Shown: positions 1 through 7,447, numbered from the stretch's first letter. The stretch: DNA of 43,905 bases from Acidobacteriota bacterium (GCA_022567475.1 JADFGZ010000002.1:1-43905), one strand, 5' to 3'. Notes: generated from the sequence alone by a model not told the origin. Numbers and translations: made by a program.

Positions 1-1
1 A

Positions 2-586
2 GTGTCCTGCATCGACATCGGCTGCCACGAGGGCTTCTACTCGATAGCAATGGCCAGGAAGGGGATCAAGCGGGTGGTCGGGGTCGATGTGCGGGAGAGC
101 AATCTGCAGAAGGCGCGGTTCGTGGCCGAGGCCCTCGGGTTTCCGCAAATCTCCTTCCGGCAAGGCAACTGCGAGCGGCTGTCGGTGGAAGAGACCGGCC
201 AATACGACCTGACCCTTTTTCTGGGCGTGCTCTATCACCTGGAGAACCCGATGCTCTGCCTGCGGAACGTCAGCGCCATGACCAAGGAGCTTTGTATCGT
301 CGAGACGCAGGTGATCGACGAGGTGGAGGGCGAGACCGAATGGGGCGCGAGGGAGTGGACGCGGCCCTACCAGGGCGTGCTCGCGGCGGTCGATGAGTCC
401 GACGAGTTCTACGCCGACATCGCCGAGACGGGCGGCACCCCGCTGGCCCTGTGTCCTTCGCCGAAGGCGCTCGAGTTTATGCTGAAGCAGGCAGGTTTCC
501 GTAGGACCGAGATTGTGCCGCCTCCGCCCGGCGCCTACGAACAGCACCAGCGCGGCAAGCGCGTCGTCTGCGCCGCGTATAAGTGA
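2..586 (+). CDS. Class I SAM-dependent methyltransferase, 5' truncated by window edge
   Basis: The protein begins inside a Rossmann methyltransferase fold. Motif I (CIDIGCHEGFYS) is at the very start, followed by an acidic motif II (GVDVRESNL) and a motif IV-like LFLGVLYHL near residue 75. The GVLYHLENP stretch resembles CmoB/DUF1698-type small-molecule methyltransferases, but the substrate cannot be read from the sequence. Because the glycine-rich loop lies at the window boundary, the real N terminus is upstream and the first GTG is probably an internal codon. It is the only plus-strand gene in the first 5 kb and faces the minus-strand MBL-fold gene. The hairpin repeat at 589-670 begins 3 bases after its stop. 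Confidence 0.8.
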   Translation: MSCIDIGCHEGFYSIAMARKGIKRVVGVDVRESNLQKARFVAEALGFPQISFRQGNCERLSVEETGQYDLTLFLGVLYHLENPMLCLRNVSAMTKELCIVETQVIDEVEGETEWGAREWTRPYQGVLAAVDESDEFYADIAETGGTPLALCPSPKALEFMLKQAGFRRTEIVPPPPGAYEQHQRGKRVVCAAYK

Positions 587-588
587 GG

Positions 589-670
589 ACGGTAAGAATC
601 CGGTGCAGCTTCAAAAAAACGGACACCCTTCCGGTTAAAAACAAATCCACTTGGAAGCGCGTCCATTTAA
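589..670 (-). repeat. Dispersed hairpin repeat, copy A
   Basis: About 80 bp that match 1711-1793 at roughly 90 percent identity in direct orientation. The match covers a hairpin, an A/T run and about 24 bp beyond it, so conservation exceeds a simple terminator. Arms lie at 621-633 and 652-664. The left edge is 3 bases from the methyltransferase stop, and the right edge overlaps the stop codon of the minus-strand MBL-fold gene. Confidence 0.8.
613..664 (-). terminator. Probable intrinsic terminator of the MBL-fold gene
   Basis: Read on the minus strand, a 13-bp imperfect stem (arms 652-664 and 621-633, 10 pairs plus one wobble) is followed by a run of seven T residues at 619-613. It starts immediately after the stop codon at 667. 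The shape is that of a rho-independent terminator. The plus-strand methyltransferase also ends here, but the plus orientation lacks the T run. Confidence 0.6.
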
Positions 671-1401
671 GGCTCTTGATCCAGAATGCCCGCCAGCTCG
701 CGCAGCAACGCGGCGCCGTCACCGCGATAAGCGCTCCCATGCTGACAGGCAAGCGTGGTGGGCTTCAGCGCGGCTAACCGTTCCAGAATCGTTCTTGTGT
801 TGGTCGCGTGTGCGTAGTAATCCATGGCCTTGCGCATGCCTTCGCTGGCCGACAGGACTTCCGATTCAGTCAACGGCGGCGTGTCCGCACCAGGCTGCGT
901 GAATAGATCGCCGCAGAGCAGCGTTTGGGAGCTTTTGTCAAACAACACGCCGCAGTCCCAGCCGTGTGGCACGTGAGGTGTGTAGATCCATTGCAGCGTC
1001 TTACTGCCAATAGAGAACTCTTCGCCATCGGCCAAGCCGCGCGGCGGCCTGTCGGCTTGGTCCTCCAGTGACGTCAGCACGCCGACCTGGCTGGCAAACG
1101 GCACCGCCAGCGGGGCAGCGGCAAGAAACTCATTCATCGCACCCGATTCGTCGCCCTCAAAGTGCGAGTAACCGACATGACGGATGCTCTTGAGTGGAAC
1201 CACCTTCGAGATGGCTTCGGAGACGAAGGGAAACCATCGTCGCCACCCCGTGTGGAACACCACCGGTTCGTCGTCGACAATCAGGTATTGACTGAGGTTA
1301 AAACCTCCGGGGATGGCGTCTACGCGCAGCGGCGTATTGATGCGATAGATACCCGCCGCGACTTCGTCAATCCTTGTTCCAGTATGTGAGTTCGTAATCA
1401 T
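667..1401 (-). CDS. Flavodiiron/ODP-like metallo-beta-lactamase-fold diiron protein
   Basis: A 244-residue MBL-fold protein with the flavodiiron variant of the metal motif: H-F-E-G-D instead of HxHxDH, around residue 80. Later come a bridging Asp in LLCGDLF and a terminal His in LACQHGS. Flavodiiron proteins reduce O2 or NO using an adjoining flavodoxin domain. This one has no flavodoxin domain and is about the length of the stand-alone ODP (oxygen-binding diiron protein) family, so O2 sensing or binding is an inference. The ATG at 1401 is chosen because AAGGAGG lies 8 nt upstream; the frame continues upstream without a comparable site. The stop overlaps hairpin repeat A. The next gene on this strand is the ferredoxin/diiron unit, separated by repeat B. 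Confidence 0.82.
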   Translation of the reverse strand: MITNSHTGTRIDEVAAGIYRINTPLRVDAIPGGFNLSQYLIVDDEPVVFHTGWRRWFPFVSEAISKVVPLKSIRHVGYSHFEGDESGAMNEFLAAAPLAVPFASQVGVLTSLEDQADRPPRGLADGEEFSIGSKTLQWIYTPHVPHGWDCGVLFDKSSQTLLCGDLFTQPGADTPPLTESEVLSASEGMRKAMDYYAHATNTRTILERLAALKPTTLACQHGSAYRGDGAALLRELAGILDQEP

Positions 1402-1710
1402 GTATGCGTCCTCCTTCGGCCTGGGGTGGTACACCTCGCTCTTGCCCTCAGCCGATAAGCACAAGGCTTTCGTAAGAGTCCAATCGAGTTCCGGCAGATA
1501 AGGGCATTGAGGCGTCGAACGATTGTACCCTATTGATGTGTGGCGCACGCCGGATTCCACCTGGGAATCGGGCTGATCAGAATGTGGTCTGTCGACTTCG
1601 CGGGCCGAGGTTGGTTGTGGGAAGGCGGTTCGGGTTCAATTGCGGTCGGATGACGGCGGACTCGGAAACGATGCGCCGCAGTTCTATCCCATCACAGTGG
1701 TTGAGAAAAT
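1402..1710. other. Intergenic region upstream of the MBL-fold gene
   Basis: About 310 bp between the MBL-fold start and repeat B. It contains the AAGGAGG ribosome binding site next to 1401. I see no convincing gene. A TACAAT-like box on the minus strand near 1520 could belong to a promoter, but no good -35 partner is apparent. Confidence 0.4.
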
Positions 1711-1793
1711 ACGGTAAGATTCCGGTGCAGGTTCAAAAAAAAGGACGCCCTTCCGGTGAAAAACAAATCCACTCGGAAGTGCGTCCGCTTTAA
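1711..1793 (-). repeat. Dispersed hairpin repeat, copy B
   Basis: Second copy of the 80-bp element at 589-670, same orientation. Arms at 1743-1755 and 1774-1786 pair in 12 of 13 positions, better than copy A. The shared part runs from ACGGTAAGA through the hairpin to TTTAA. It lies 40 bp after the stop codon of the ferredoxin gene. Confidence 0.82.
1735..1786 (-). terminator. Intrinsic terminator of the diiron oxygenase-ferredoxin unit
   Basis: On the minus strand a 13-bp stem with one mismatch (1786-1774 with 1755-1743) is followed by eight T residues (1742-1735). This is a strong rho-independent terminator architecture placed just after the ferredoxin gene. Confidence 0.7.
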
Positions 1794-1833
1794 TACTCTA
1801 TCTCTAAAGGCTCCAGCTCTAACGGAGAAGTTC

Positions 1834-2169
1834 CTAGAAAATCCCGGCGTCCAGCAACTGGTAGATCATCCCCTCCAGGACCTTGTCCACCTTGCCGGTC
1901 AGCGGCGTGACGGTCTCCCCCTGTTTCAGGTGTTTCTCCACAATTTCGTCGGCGTCTTTTTCCTGGACGCCTCCGTACCACACCTTGTCCGGGTAGACGA
2001 CCACGTGGGGACCTTCGTGGCAGCTGCCGAAGCACATGTAGGAGCGCAACTCCACGTCGCCGCAACCGTCCTCTTGGAGGTGATTCTGGATCCGGTCCAT
2101 CACCTTTCCGGCCCCGCGAGCCCGGCAATCGACGTTCATGCAGACGAAAACGTATCGCTTGTCAGCCAA
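1834..2169 (-). CDS. Thioredoxin-like [2Fe-2S] ferredoxin
   Basis: A 111-residue protein with the pattern of thioredoxin-fold ferredoxins: VCMNVDCRARG at the N terminus and YMCFGSCHEGPHVVVYP near residues 44-60, giving four cysteines for one [2Fe-2S] cluster. These proteins resemble the NuoE/HoxE C-terminal fold and shuttle electrons. The start is TTG at 2169, with AGAGGTGG about 5 nt upstream. It lies 21 bp downstream of the diiron protein gene on the same strand and ends before a strong terminator, so the two form a bicistronic unit. The simplest inference is that it delivers electrons to the diiron centre. No reductase gene is adjacent. Confidence 0.85.
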   Translation of the reverse strand: MADKRYVFVCMNVDCRARGAGKVMDRIQNHLQEDGCGDVELRSYMCFGSCHEGPHVVVYPDKVWYGGVQEKDADEIVEKHLKQGETVTPLTGKVDKVLEGMIYQLLDAGIF

Positions 2170-2190
2170 GAAACCACCTCTGCTGGAAAC

Positions 2191-3315
2191 CTACATTTTC
2201 TGTTTAGGGTCTATAATCCAGCCCTTTTCTTTCTCCATGCCGATCAAGAAATCGTCGTCGGCGTCGGTCGGAAGGACCTCTTGCAGGTGCTTCTCATACG
2301 CTTCCTGCGAGAGCAGCTCGCCGGTCACGCTGTAGGTCTTGCCGGCGTATTCCCCAATGCTTCTGCGGAACTTCTCGTCGGGCATCCGCAGCTTCGGCTG
2401 GTCCGCAGGGATGTTCTTGTTGAGCGAGTCCACGATAGCGCCCACCTCTTTCAAGTACTGGGAGCGGGACAGCTCATTCAACTTGTCCATATTGGGCCCA
2501 TCGTCAAACAGATGCTCGTCGTAGCGGCCTTTCAATCCCCACTCATAGGCCCAGTGCGCCGAGGAGGACCCGTCCTGGCCGAACAGGTCGGCGCCGGTCG
2601 AGAGCCACTTGTCGAAGTACTTCTGGATAAGGGAAATGGGAATCTTTCCGGCTTTCACGATGCGCATCAGGCCCGTATTGCCGGTCAGCATGTGGAAGGC
2701 TTCCTCCTGCAGCATGGGGCGCACGCTGCGGGCCAGCGGAGCAAAGGCGCTGCGGCTGAGCATGTTGAGCTGGTACTTGCCGTCGCGATCGATAAAATCC
2801 GTGTAGGTGAAGAAATCCAGCCAGCAACGGACCGGTTCATTGAAGGCGCCGAGCAGGCGCGAGTGGGCCGAGGCCCGCCGCTCCAGCAGCCTCTGGGCTT
2901 GCTTTTTACCCGAGTCCCCAAAGTGGGTCACCAGCAGGTAGGCCATCTGCCATCCATGCCGCATCTCTTCCCGGTTGACCCGGATCATGCTTTCCAGGTC
3001 ATACTGGGTCGGGGCCCTTTCGAGCAGGTTCTTCTGCTGCTCGACCGAGGCAAACTCGGTGTCCCCTTGGAACTCGATCAGGTGCGCCAGGGAGTCGCGA
3101 ATCCGCTGGTCCGGGACGTCGAGCAACCTCTCCCATTTCGGGTTGCCGGCATAGTGCCCGAACTCAATCTCGTCGCTCTCGAGCTCTCCCAGCTTCGTCT
3201 CAAATACATAATCCTCGCCGATCAGCTTGGTCGGATAACCGATGTCGTCGCGCCACTGGTGAAAAACATCCACCCAGTCATCAAAATTGCGCAGCCTGGG
3301 TCCCTTAACTGCCAT
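2191..3315 (-). CDS. Diiron oxygenase-like protein of the PaaA/BoxB (phenylacetyl/benzoyl-CoA epoxidase) superfamily
   Basis: A 374-residue, mostly helical protein with a full set of ferritin-like diiron ligands: a Glu in the 81-87 region, E117-x-x-H120 in REEMRHGW, an Asp near 173 in YTDFIDRDG, and E205-x-x-H208 in QEEAFHMLTG. This spacing matches the PaaA and BoxB catalytic subunits of aerobic acyl-CoA epoxidases. It is shorter than BoxB (about 470 residues). No PaaB, C, D or E, BoxA, BoxC or CoA ligase gene is nearby, so the substrate is unknown. ATG at 3315 follows AAGGAG. A near-consensus promoter sits 130 bp upstream and a [2Fe-2S] ferredoxin gene follows directly. Confidence 0.82.
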   Translation of the reverse strand: MAVKGPRLRNFDDWVDVFHQWRDDIGYPTKLIGEDYVFETKLGELESDEIEFGHYAGNPKWERLLDVPDQRIRDSLAHLIEFQGDTEFASVEQQKNLLERAPTQYDLESMIRVNREEMRHGWQMAYLLVTHFGDSGKKQAQRLLERRASAHSRLLGAFNEPVRCWLDFFTYTDFIDRDGKYQLNMLSRSAFAPLARSVRPMLQEEAFHMLTGNTGLMRIVKAGKIPISLIQKYFDKWLSTGADLFGQDGSSSAHWAYEWGLKGRYDEHLFDDGPNMDKLNELSRSQYLKEVGAIVDSLNKNIPADQPKLRMPDEKFRRSIGEYAGKTYSVTGELLSQEAYEKHLQEVLPTDADDDFLIGMEKEKGWIIDPKQKM

Positions 3316-3441
3316 TGCCTTACTCCTTACCCGGGCTACACCCGGCGTCTTTGTTGAAATAGTCGATGATTATCGCTCGCCTAAAATTCGCTTCTCTCCG
3401 GCTGGAACCTTCCTGCACTGCCAGCCGTCCTCCAAGTTTGC

Positions 3442-3470
3442 ATTTTATTGCTCTTTTATTTTTTTTGCAA
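3442..3470 (-). promoter_or_regulatory. Sigma70-type promoter of the diiron oxygenase-ferredoxin unit
   Basis: On the minus strand TTGCAA (3470-3465) and TAAAAT (3447-3442) are separated by exactly 17 bp in an AT-rich patch of an otherwise GC-rich region. The predicted leader is about 120 nt. No obvious operator palindrome overlaps it. Confidence 0.6.
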
Positions 3471-3599
3471 GAGAAATATAATGCATATCGGAAGGTCCTG
3501 TGGACGAGCACGAAACCGACGGGTTTCTGGAAACCAGGGTCCGGCGAATCCGCAGCCTGCGGATAAAGGCCGGCAGAAATTAACGCCAGCGCCGCCGGT

Positions 3600-4454
3600 T
3601 TACCGCTGCGGAAAGCGAGAGGCCTCGGGGAAATTTCCGGCTTCGAGCGCATATTTCCCCCGCCGATTGTTCCATCGAATCCTCAGCAGGTCCATAAACA
3701 TGCGCGCGCTGTCCCGCAGCATGTGCACCGTGCTGCCCTCGCAATGCGCCCAGTGGACGGGAACCTCCAGAACGCGATACCCGAATTTCCGCGCCAGGTA
3801 GAGAACCTCCACGTCAAACCCGAAGCCGGAAATCCTCTGGCGGGCGAAGATGGTTTCGGCGGCCTGCCGGCGGAAGGCCTTGAAGCCGCACTGCGTGTCC
3901 CTGAAATTGAGCCCTGCGATGCTGCGGGTCCAGAAATTGAACAGCCTTCCGGCAGCTTCCCGAATGCGGGACTGGCGCTGGCTGATCCACTCCGGACGCA
4001 GCCCGCGGGAGCCAAAAGCGACGTCGTAACCGTTCTTCAGAGGTTCGAGCAGCCGTTCCGCCTCCGCGATGGGGGCGGAGAGGTCGGCATCGGTGAACAG
4101 GATGTATTCCCCGCGCGCGTTCAGCATGCCGTTGCGCACGGCTGCCCCTTTCCCGAAGTTTGTGGGATGCCGCAGCAAGCGCACCTCCGGCGATTCCCGG
4201 CAGACGCGCTGGACCAGTTCAGCCGTATCGTCGGTGGAGCCATCATCCACCACCAGCACCTCAAAAGCTTCCGAACGCGACTGCAAAAGGTTGAGCACCG
4301 CCTGCAACGTGGCGGGAAGCCGGGCGGATTCGTTGTGAGCCGGGATCACCACGCTGAGAACAACCTCCGAAGAGCGTCCCGGCGCGCTGGTGGAGCCGGC
4401 TGCTGCCGCGCCCGGTTGCTCCTGATGATTTAGATGATTCAAGCGTTCTCCCAT
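3600..4454 (-). CDS. Family 2 glycosyltransferase, dolichyl/polyprenyl-phosphate glucosyltransferase (ALG5-like)
   Basis: A GT-A fold enzyme of about 284 residues. It shows VVIPAHNESARLP, the VVDDGSTDDT nucleotide-sugar motif, the metal-binding TDADLSAPI, FGSRGL, and the RDTQCGFKAFRR and GFGFDVEVLYLA segments typical of the dolichol-phosphate glucosyltransferase subgroup. These enzymes transfer a sugar from a nucleotide donor to a polyprenyl phosphate on the cytoplasmic face of the inner membrane. No C-terminal membrane helices are evident. The ATG at 4454 is preferred because GGGAAGG precedes it. It overlaps the end of pcm by 16 bases, indicating translational coupling. A later flippase or acceptor enzyme is not encoded nearby. 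A GC palindrome at 3549-3563 follows the stop but has no T run. Confidence 0.85.
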   Translation of the reverse strand: MGERLNHLNHQEQPGAAAAGSTSAPGRSSEVVLSVVIPAHNESARLPATLQAVLNLLQSRSEAFEVLVVDDGSTDDTAELVQRVCRESPEVRLLRHPTNFGKGAAVRNGMLNARGEYILFTDADLSAPIAEAERLLEPLKNGYDVAFGSRGLRPEWISQRQSRIREAAGRLFNFWTRSIAGLNFRDTQCGFKAFRRQAAETIFARQRISGFGFDVEVLYLARKFGYRVLEVPVHWAHCEGSTVHMLRDSARMFMDLLRIRWNNRRGKYALEAGNFPEASRFPQR

Positions 4455-5164
4455 CCGTGCCTTCCCTTTAACGGAACGAAGCGGCAGTGCCCCAGGACGC
4501 GGGACACCGGCTTCCCCTGGCATTTGCGGACCTGCCGGAACTCCTGTTGATCGAGGCTTCCCACGGGAATCACCAGGCGGCCGCCTTCCACCAGTTGTTC
4601 GAGGAAGCAGTCCGGAACCCGGGGCGCTGCCGCGGCCACCAGGATGCCATCGTAAGGCGCCGCCGGAGGATATCCCTCGCTGCCATCGCCATGGAGCAAG
4701 ACGACCGTATCACCACCGGTTACACCCAGGCGCTCCAGACGCTCCCCGGCCAAACGAAACAGCTCCGGATCGCGCTCCATGGTGTAAACGCGCGCTGCCA
4801 AACGGGCGAGGATCGCCGCCTGATACCCGGAGCCGGTGCCGACCTCGAGCACGCGCTCGGTTCCCCTCAGCTCCAGGGCCTCCGTCATGGCGGCCACCAT
4901 GTAAGGCTGCGAGATGGTCTGCCCCTGGCCGATGGAGACGGGATGGTCTTCGTAGGCTATCCGTCTGTGCTCGGACGGCACGTATTCGTGCCGGGGGACC
5001 TCGCCCATGGCCTGCAACACCCGCTCATCACGAATCCTGCGGCGGCGGAGTTGCCGGGCGACCATTGCCTGGCGTTGCTCCGCCGCCCACTCCAGCGTAG
5101 GAGCAAAGCTGGCCGCCTTGCCTCCATTGCCCTTCGCTGGCCGGATGGAGGAGAAAAACTTCAT
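4439..5164 (-). CDS. pcm: Protein-L-isoaspartate O-methyltransferase
   Basis: A 241-residue enzyme that methylates L-isoaspartyl residues to repair aged proteins. It carries the diagnostic block EDHPVSIGQGQTISQPYMVA near residues 72-91 and the SAM motif VLEVGTGSGYQAAILA near 105-120. The family-typical RIRDERVLQAM follows an N-terminal stretch of about 30 residues, so an internal ATG at 5065 is an alternative start. The ATG at 5164 has no strong Shine-Dalgarno site. Directly upstream lie two 13-bp GTTT-N5-AAAC sites. The 3' end overlaps the glycosyltransferase gene. The divergent neighbour is thiF. Confidence 0.9.
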   Translation of the reverse strand: MKFFSSIRPAKGNGGKAASFAPTLEWAAEQRQAMVARQLRRRRIRDERVLQAMGEVPRHEYVPSEHRRIAYEDHPVSIGQGQTISQPYMVAAMTEALELRGTERVLEVGTGSGYQAAILARLAARVYTMERDPELFRLAGERLERLGVTGGDTVVLLHGDGSEGYPPAAPYDGILVAAAAPRVPDCFLEQLVEGGRLVIPVGSLDQQEFRQVRKCQGKPVSRVLGHCRFVPLKGRHGWENA

Positions 5165-5173
5165 CGCTGAAAA

Positions 5174-5207
5174 GTTTACTCCAAACGGGGGGAAGTTTTC
5201 TCCAAAC
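5174..5207 (-). promoter_or_regulatory. Twin 13-bp operator-like sites upstream of pcm
   Basis: GTTTACTCCAAAC (5174-5186) and GTTTTCTCCAAAC (5195-5207) differ at one base and start 21 bp apart, two helical turns. Each is an imperfect palindrome (GTTT-N5-AAAC). They begin 10 bp from the pcm start, a position suited to repressor binding or to a stalled-ribosome leader. Confidence 0.4.
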
Positions 5208-5326
5208 CGGCGGCTATGGTCACAGAGGGACGGGAGAAAATCAGAAGACAGCAGCCGGAGTTCCTAACCCGCCGCATTCGGCAATTGGGAACCCCTGCCG
5301 CCTGATTCCGCGATGCCGAATTCCGT

Positions 5327-5332
5327 TATAAT
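5327..5332 (+). promoter_or_regulatory. TATAAT box directly before the thiF start (possible leaderless mRNA)
   Basis: A perfect TATAAT ends 6 bp before the GTG start at 5339. Transcription would begin at or within one or two bases of the start codon. The -35 region (near 5304-5309, GATTCC) is weak, and no Shine-Dalgarno site precedes the GTG. Confidence 0.45.
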
Positions 5333-5338
5333 GGTTCT

Positions 5339-6361
5339 GTGGCATCAGAGAACCTGGAAAGATATTCCCGGCAGGTCTTGTATCGCGGCATCGGCGAGGC
5401 GGGCCAGCGGAAGCTATTAGCCTCGCGGGTTGCCATCGTAGGATGCGGGGCGCTCGGCAGCCATCAGGCCTCCCTGCTGGTCCGCGCCGGCGTGGGAGAG
5501 ATGGTCCTCATCGACCGCGACTACGTGGAGGAGAGCAACCTGCAACGCCAGACGCTTTTCGAAGAACGCGATGCTGCCGAATGCCTCCCCAAGGCGGTGG
5601 CGGCGGAAGCTCACCTGAAACGAGCCAACTCCGGCGTCAAGGTGCAAGGCATCGTGGCCGACCTGACGGCGGAGAACGCAACCGAACTTCTGCAAGGGAT
5701 CGACGTGCTGCTCGACGGCACCGACAACTTTGAGACGCGCTACCTGTTAAACGACCTCAGCCTGCAAAACGGCGTGCCCTGGGTCTATGGCGCGGCTGTC
5801 GGCAGCTACGGCGTGACGCTGACCATCGTTCCGGGCCACGGCCCGTGCCTCGCCTGCCTGTTTCCAGAGCCGCCCTCCGGGATGCAGGCCACATGCGACA
5901 CCGACGGAATTCTCTGCTCTGCCGCCTCCGCCGTTGCTTCCCTTCAGGTGGCCGAGGCTTTGAAGCTGCTGGTTGGCGACCGTGCCGCCCTGCACGGCAA
6001 GCTGATCTCGTTCGACGTCTGGGAGAACAGCTTCCAGGCCGTTGACCCCGGCCCGCCCGCGGAGGGTTGCCGCGCATGCCAGCGGAAGGACTTCGTCTAC
6101 CTCGCCGGGAGCGGCTCGCCTCATATCACGCTGTGCGGCCGCAACTCGGTGCAGATCCATGAACGCAAGCGGCCCCTGGATTTTGCGGAGCTTGAGAGAA
6201 AGCTGAAGCCGCACGGCGCGGTGCGCTTCAATCCCTATGTCTTCCAATTCTCACTCGCCCCGTATGAGATGACGATCTTCCCCGACGGCCGGGCTATTAT
6301 TAAAGGCACCACCGACACGGGAATCGCGCGCAGCCTTTATGCCCGCTATATCGGCAGTTGA
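5339..6361 (+). CDS. ThiF/MoeB-family E1-like adenylyltransferase
   Basis: A 340-residue enzyme that adenylates the C-terminal glycine of a ubiquitin-like sulfur carrier (ThiS or MoaD). Visible are the ATP loop VAIVGCGALGSHQ (residues 31-43), LIDRDYVEESNLQRQ, the DGTDNFETRYLLND motif, a Zn site from C170-x2-C173 and C244-x2-C247, and a TCDTDG segment around C186 where the catalytic cysteine is expected. A C-terminal extension of about 90 residues containing LCGRNSVQI is common in the longer ThiF forms. GTG at 5339 is supported by the conserved ERYSRQVL start and by the TATAAT just upstream. Its stop overlaps the lipA leader. Whether it serves thiamine or molybdopterin synthesis cannot be decided because no carrier gene is adjacent. 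Confidence 0.85.
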   Translation: MASENLERYSRQVLYRGIGEAGQRKLLASRVAIVGCGALGSHQASLLVRAGVGEMVLIDRDYVEESNLQRQTLFEERDAAECLPKAVAAEAHLKRANSGVKVQGIVADLTAENATELLQGIDVLLDGTDNFETRYLLNDLSLQNGVPWVYGAAVGSYGVTLTIVPGHGPCLACLFPEPPSGMQATCDTDGILCSAASAVASLQVAEALKLLVGDRAALHGKLISFDVWENSFQAVDPGPPAEGCRACQRKDFVYLAGSGSPHITLCGRNSVQIHERKRPLDFAELERKLKPHGAVRFNPYVFQFSLAPYEMTIFPDGRAIIKGTTDTGIARSLYARYIGS

Positions 6362-6432
6362 GCAAGCTCTCTGGGGCGGGCCCGATCGCGCTACACATGC
6401 CGGCGGCGGCCCTCGGTATATCGGAGCATGAA

Positions 6433-7317
6433 ATGTTAGTCACCTTGCAAAAAAAACGGCCCGACTGGCTCCGGACCAAGTTTCCCGGCGGCCCCAACTA
6501 TCACGAGTTGAAGGTTCTGAAGAACCGCCTTCGCCTCCACACGGTCTGCGAGAGCGCGCGCTGCCCCAACATCGGCGAATGCTGGGAGCAACGCACCGCC
6601 ACGTTTATGATCCTGGGAGACGTCTGCACGCGCCGTTGCGGCTTCTGCGCGGTGCCGAAAGGCGCTCCGCTGCCGGTGGACGACCAGGAGCCGGAGCGGG
6701 TGGCGCAGGCGGTGGACCATCTCGGCCTGCAATACGCCGTGGTGACCTCGGTCAACCGGGACGACCGCAAAGACGGCGGCGCAGAATTTTTTGCCCGGAC
6801 CATCCTGGCGATCCGCCGCATCCGGCCCGAGTGCAAAGTAGAGGTGCTGATCCCGGACTTCCAAGGCTCGCGCCCGGCGCTGGAGACGGTGCTCGCGGCG
6901 CGTCCCGACGTGCTCAGCCATAATATGGAGACCGTTCCGCGACTCTACCGGCAGGTGCGCCCGGGAGCGCGCTACGAGCAATCCCTCAACCTGCTCCGCA
7001 GCGTGGGGGAAATCGACCCGCGCATCATCGCCAAGTCCGGAATGATGCTGGGCCTGGGAGAGGAACCGCACGAAGTGCTGGCCGCCATGCGCGACCTCCG
7101 CGACCACGATTGCCGCATACTCACCCTGGGCCAATACCTGCGGCCTACGGTCAACCACCTCCCCATCATCCGTTACTATCCCCCCGAGGAGTTTGCGGAG
7201 TTGAAACGCGAAGGGGAACGGATGGGCTTCCGGCACGTGGAGGCCGGACCGCTGGTCCGCAGCTCCTATCACGCCCGCAACCAACTGGATGCCGCAGGCG
7301 AAACTCTGCCGGCCTAG
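6433..7317 (+). CDS. lipA: Lipoyl synthase
   Basis: A radical SAM enzyme that inserts two sulfurs into octanoyl chains on lipoyl-dependent proteins. It has the auxiliary cluster motif C-x4-C-x5-C (CESARCPNIGEC) and the radical SAM motif C-x3-C-x2-C (CTRRCGFC), then VVTSVNRDD, SHNMETVPRLY and the C-terminal RSSYHA that supplies the serine ligand. The ATG at 6433 is chosen because GGAG lies 6 nt upstream and the N terminus then matches the family (about 294 residues). An open frame extends back to a TTG at 6358. It lies on the same strand as thiF, suggesting shared transcription and a sulfur-transfer theme. No lipB is present. Confidence 0.93.
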   Translation: MLVTLQKKRPDWLRTKFPGGPNYHELKVLKNRLRLHTVCESARCPNIGECWEQRTATFMILGDVCTRRCGFCAVPKGAPLPVDDQEPERVAQAVDHLGLQYAVVTSVNRDDRKDGGAEFFARTILAIRRIRPECKVEVLIPDFQGSRPALETVLAARPDVLSHNMETVPRLYRQVRPGARYEQSLNLLRSVGEIDPRIIAKSGMMLGLGEEPHEVLAAMRDLRDHDCRILTLGQYLRPTVNHLPIIRYYPPEEFAELKREGERMGFRHVEAGPLVRSSYHARNQLDAAGETLPA

Positions 7318-7418
7318 AAGTGCATGCCGGAAATATAAACCGGATCACGGAGAAGGCCTTCCGACAGCTTTGCCCAGCCATTGGCGGGGTCTTCACTTCC
7401 TCTTGGACCATGCTCTGC

Positions 7419-7447
7419 TTTACAGCCCCAGGGGCTTGTTGTAATAT
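7419..7447 (+). promoter_or_regulatory. Sigma70-type promoter of the aldolase-dehydrogenase operon
   Basis: TTTACA (7419-7424) and TAATAT (7442-7447) are 17 bp apart, predicting a leader of about 45 nt before the ATG at 7499. The rest of the 180-bp gap after lipA shows nothing else clear. Confidence 0.45.

Noticed and set aside
1756-3357. A 533-codon open frame on the plus strand opposite the ferredoxin and diiron protein genes
   Set aside because: It is antisense to two genes with clear family motifs and shows no domain of its own; long antisense frames are expected at this GC content.
3549-3563. GC palindrome after the glycosyltransferase gene as terminator
   Set aside because: The loop would be too short for the full stem and there is no T run.
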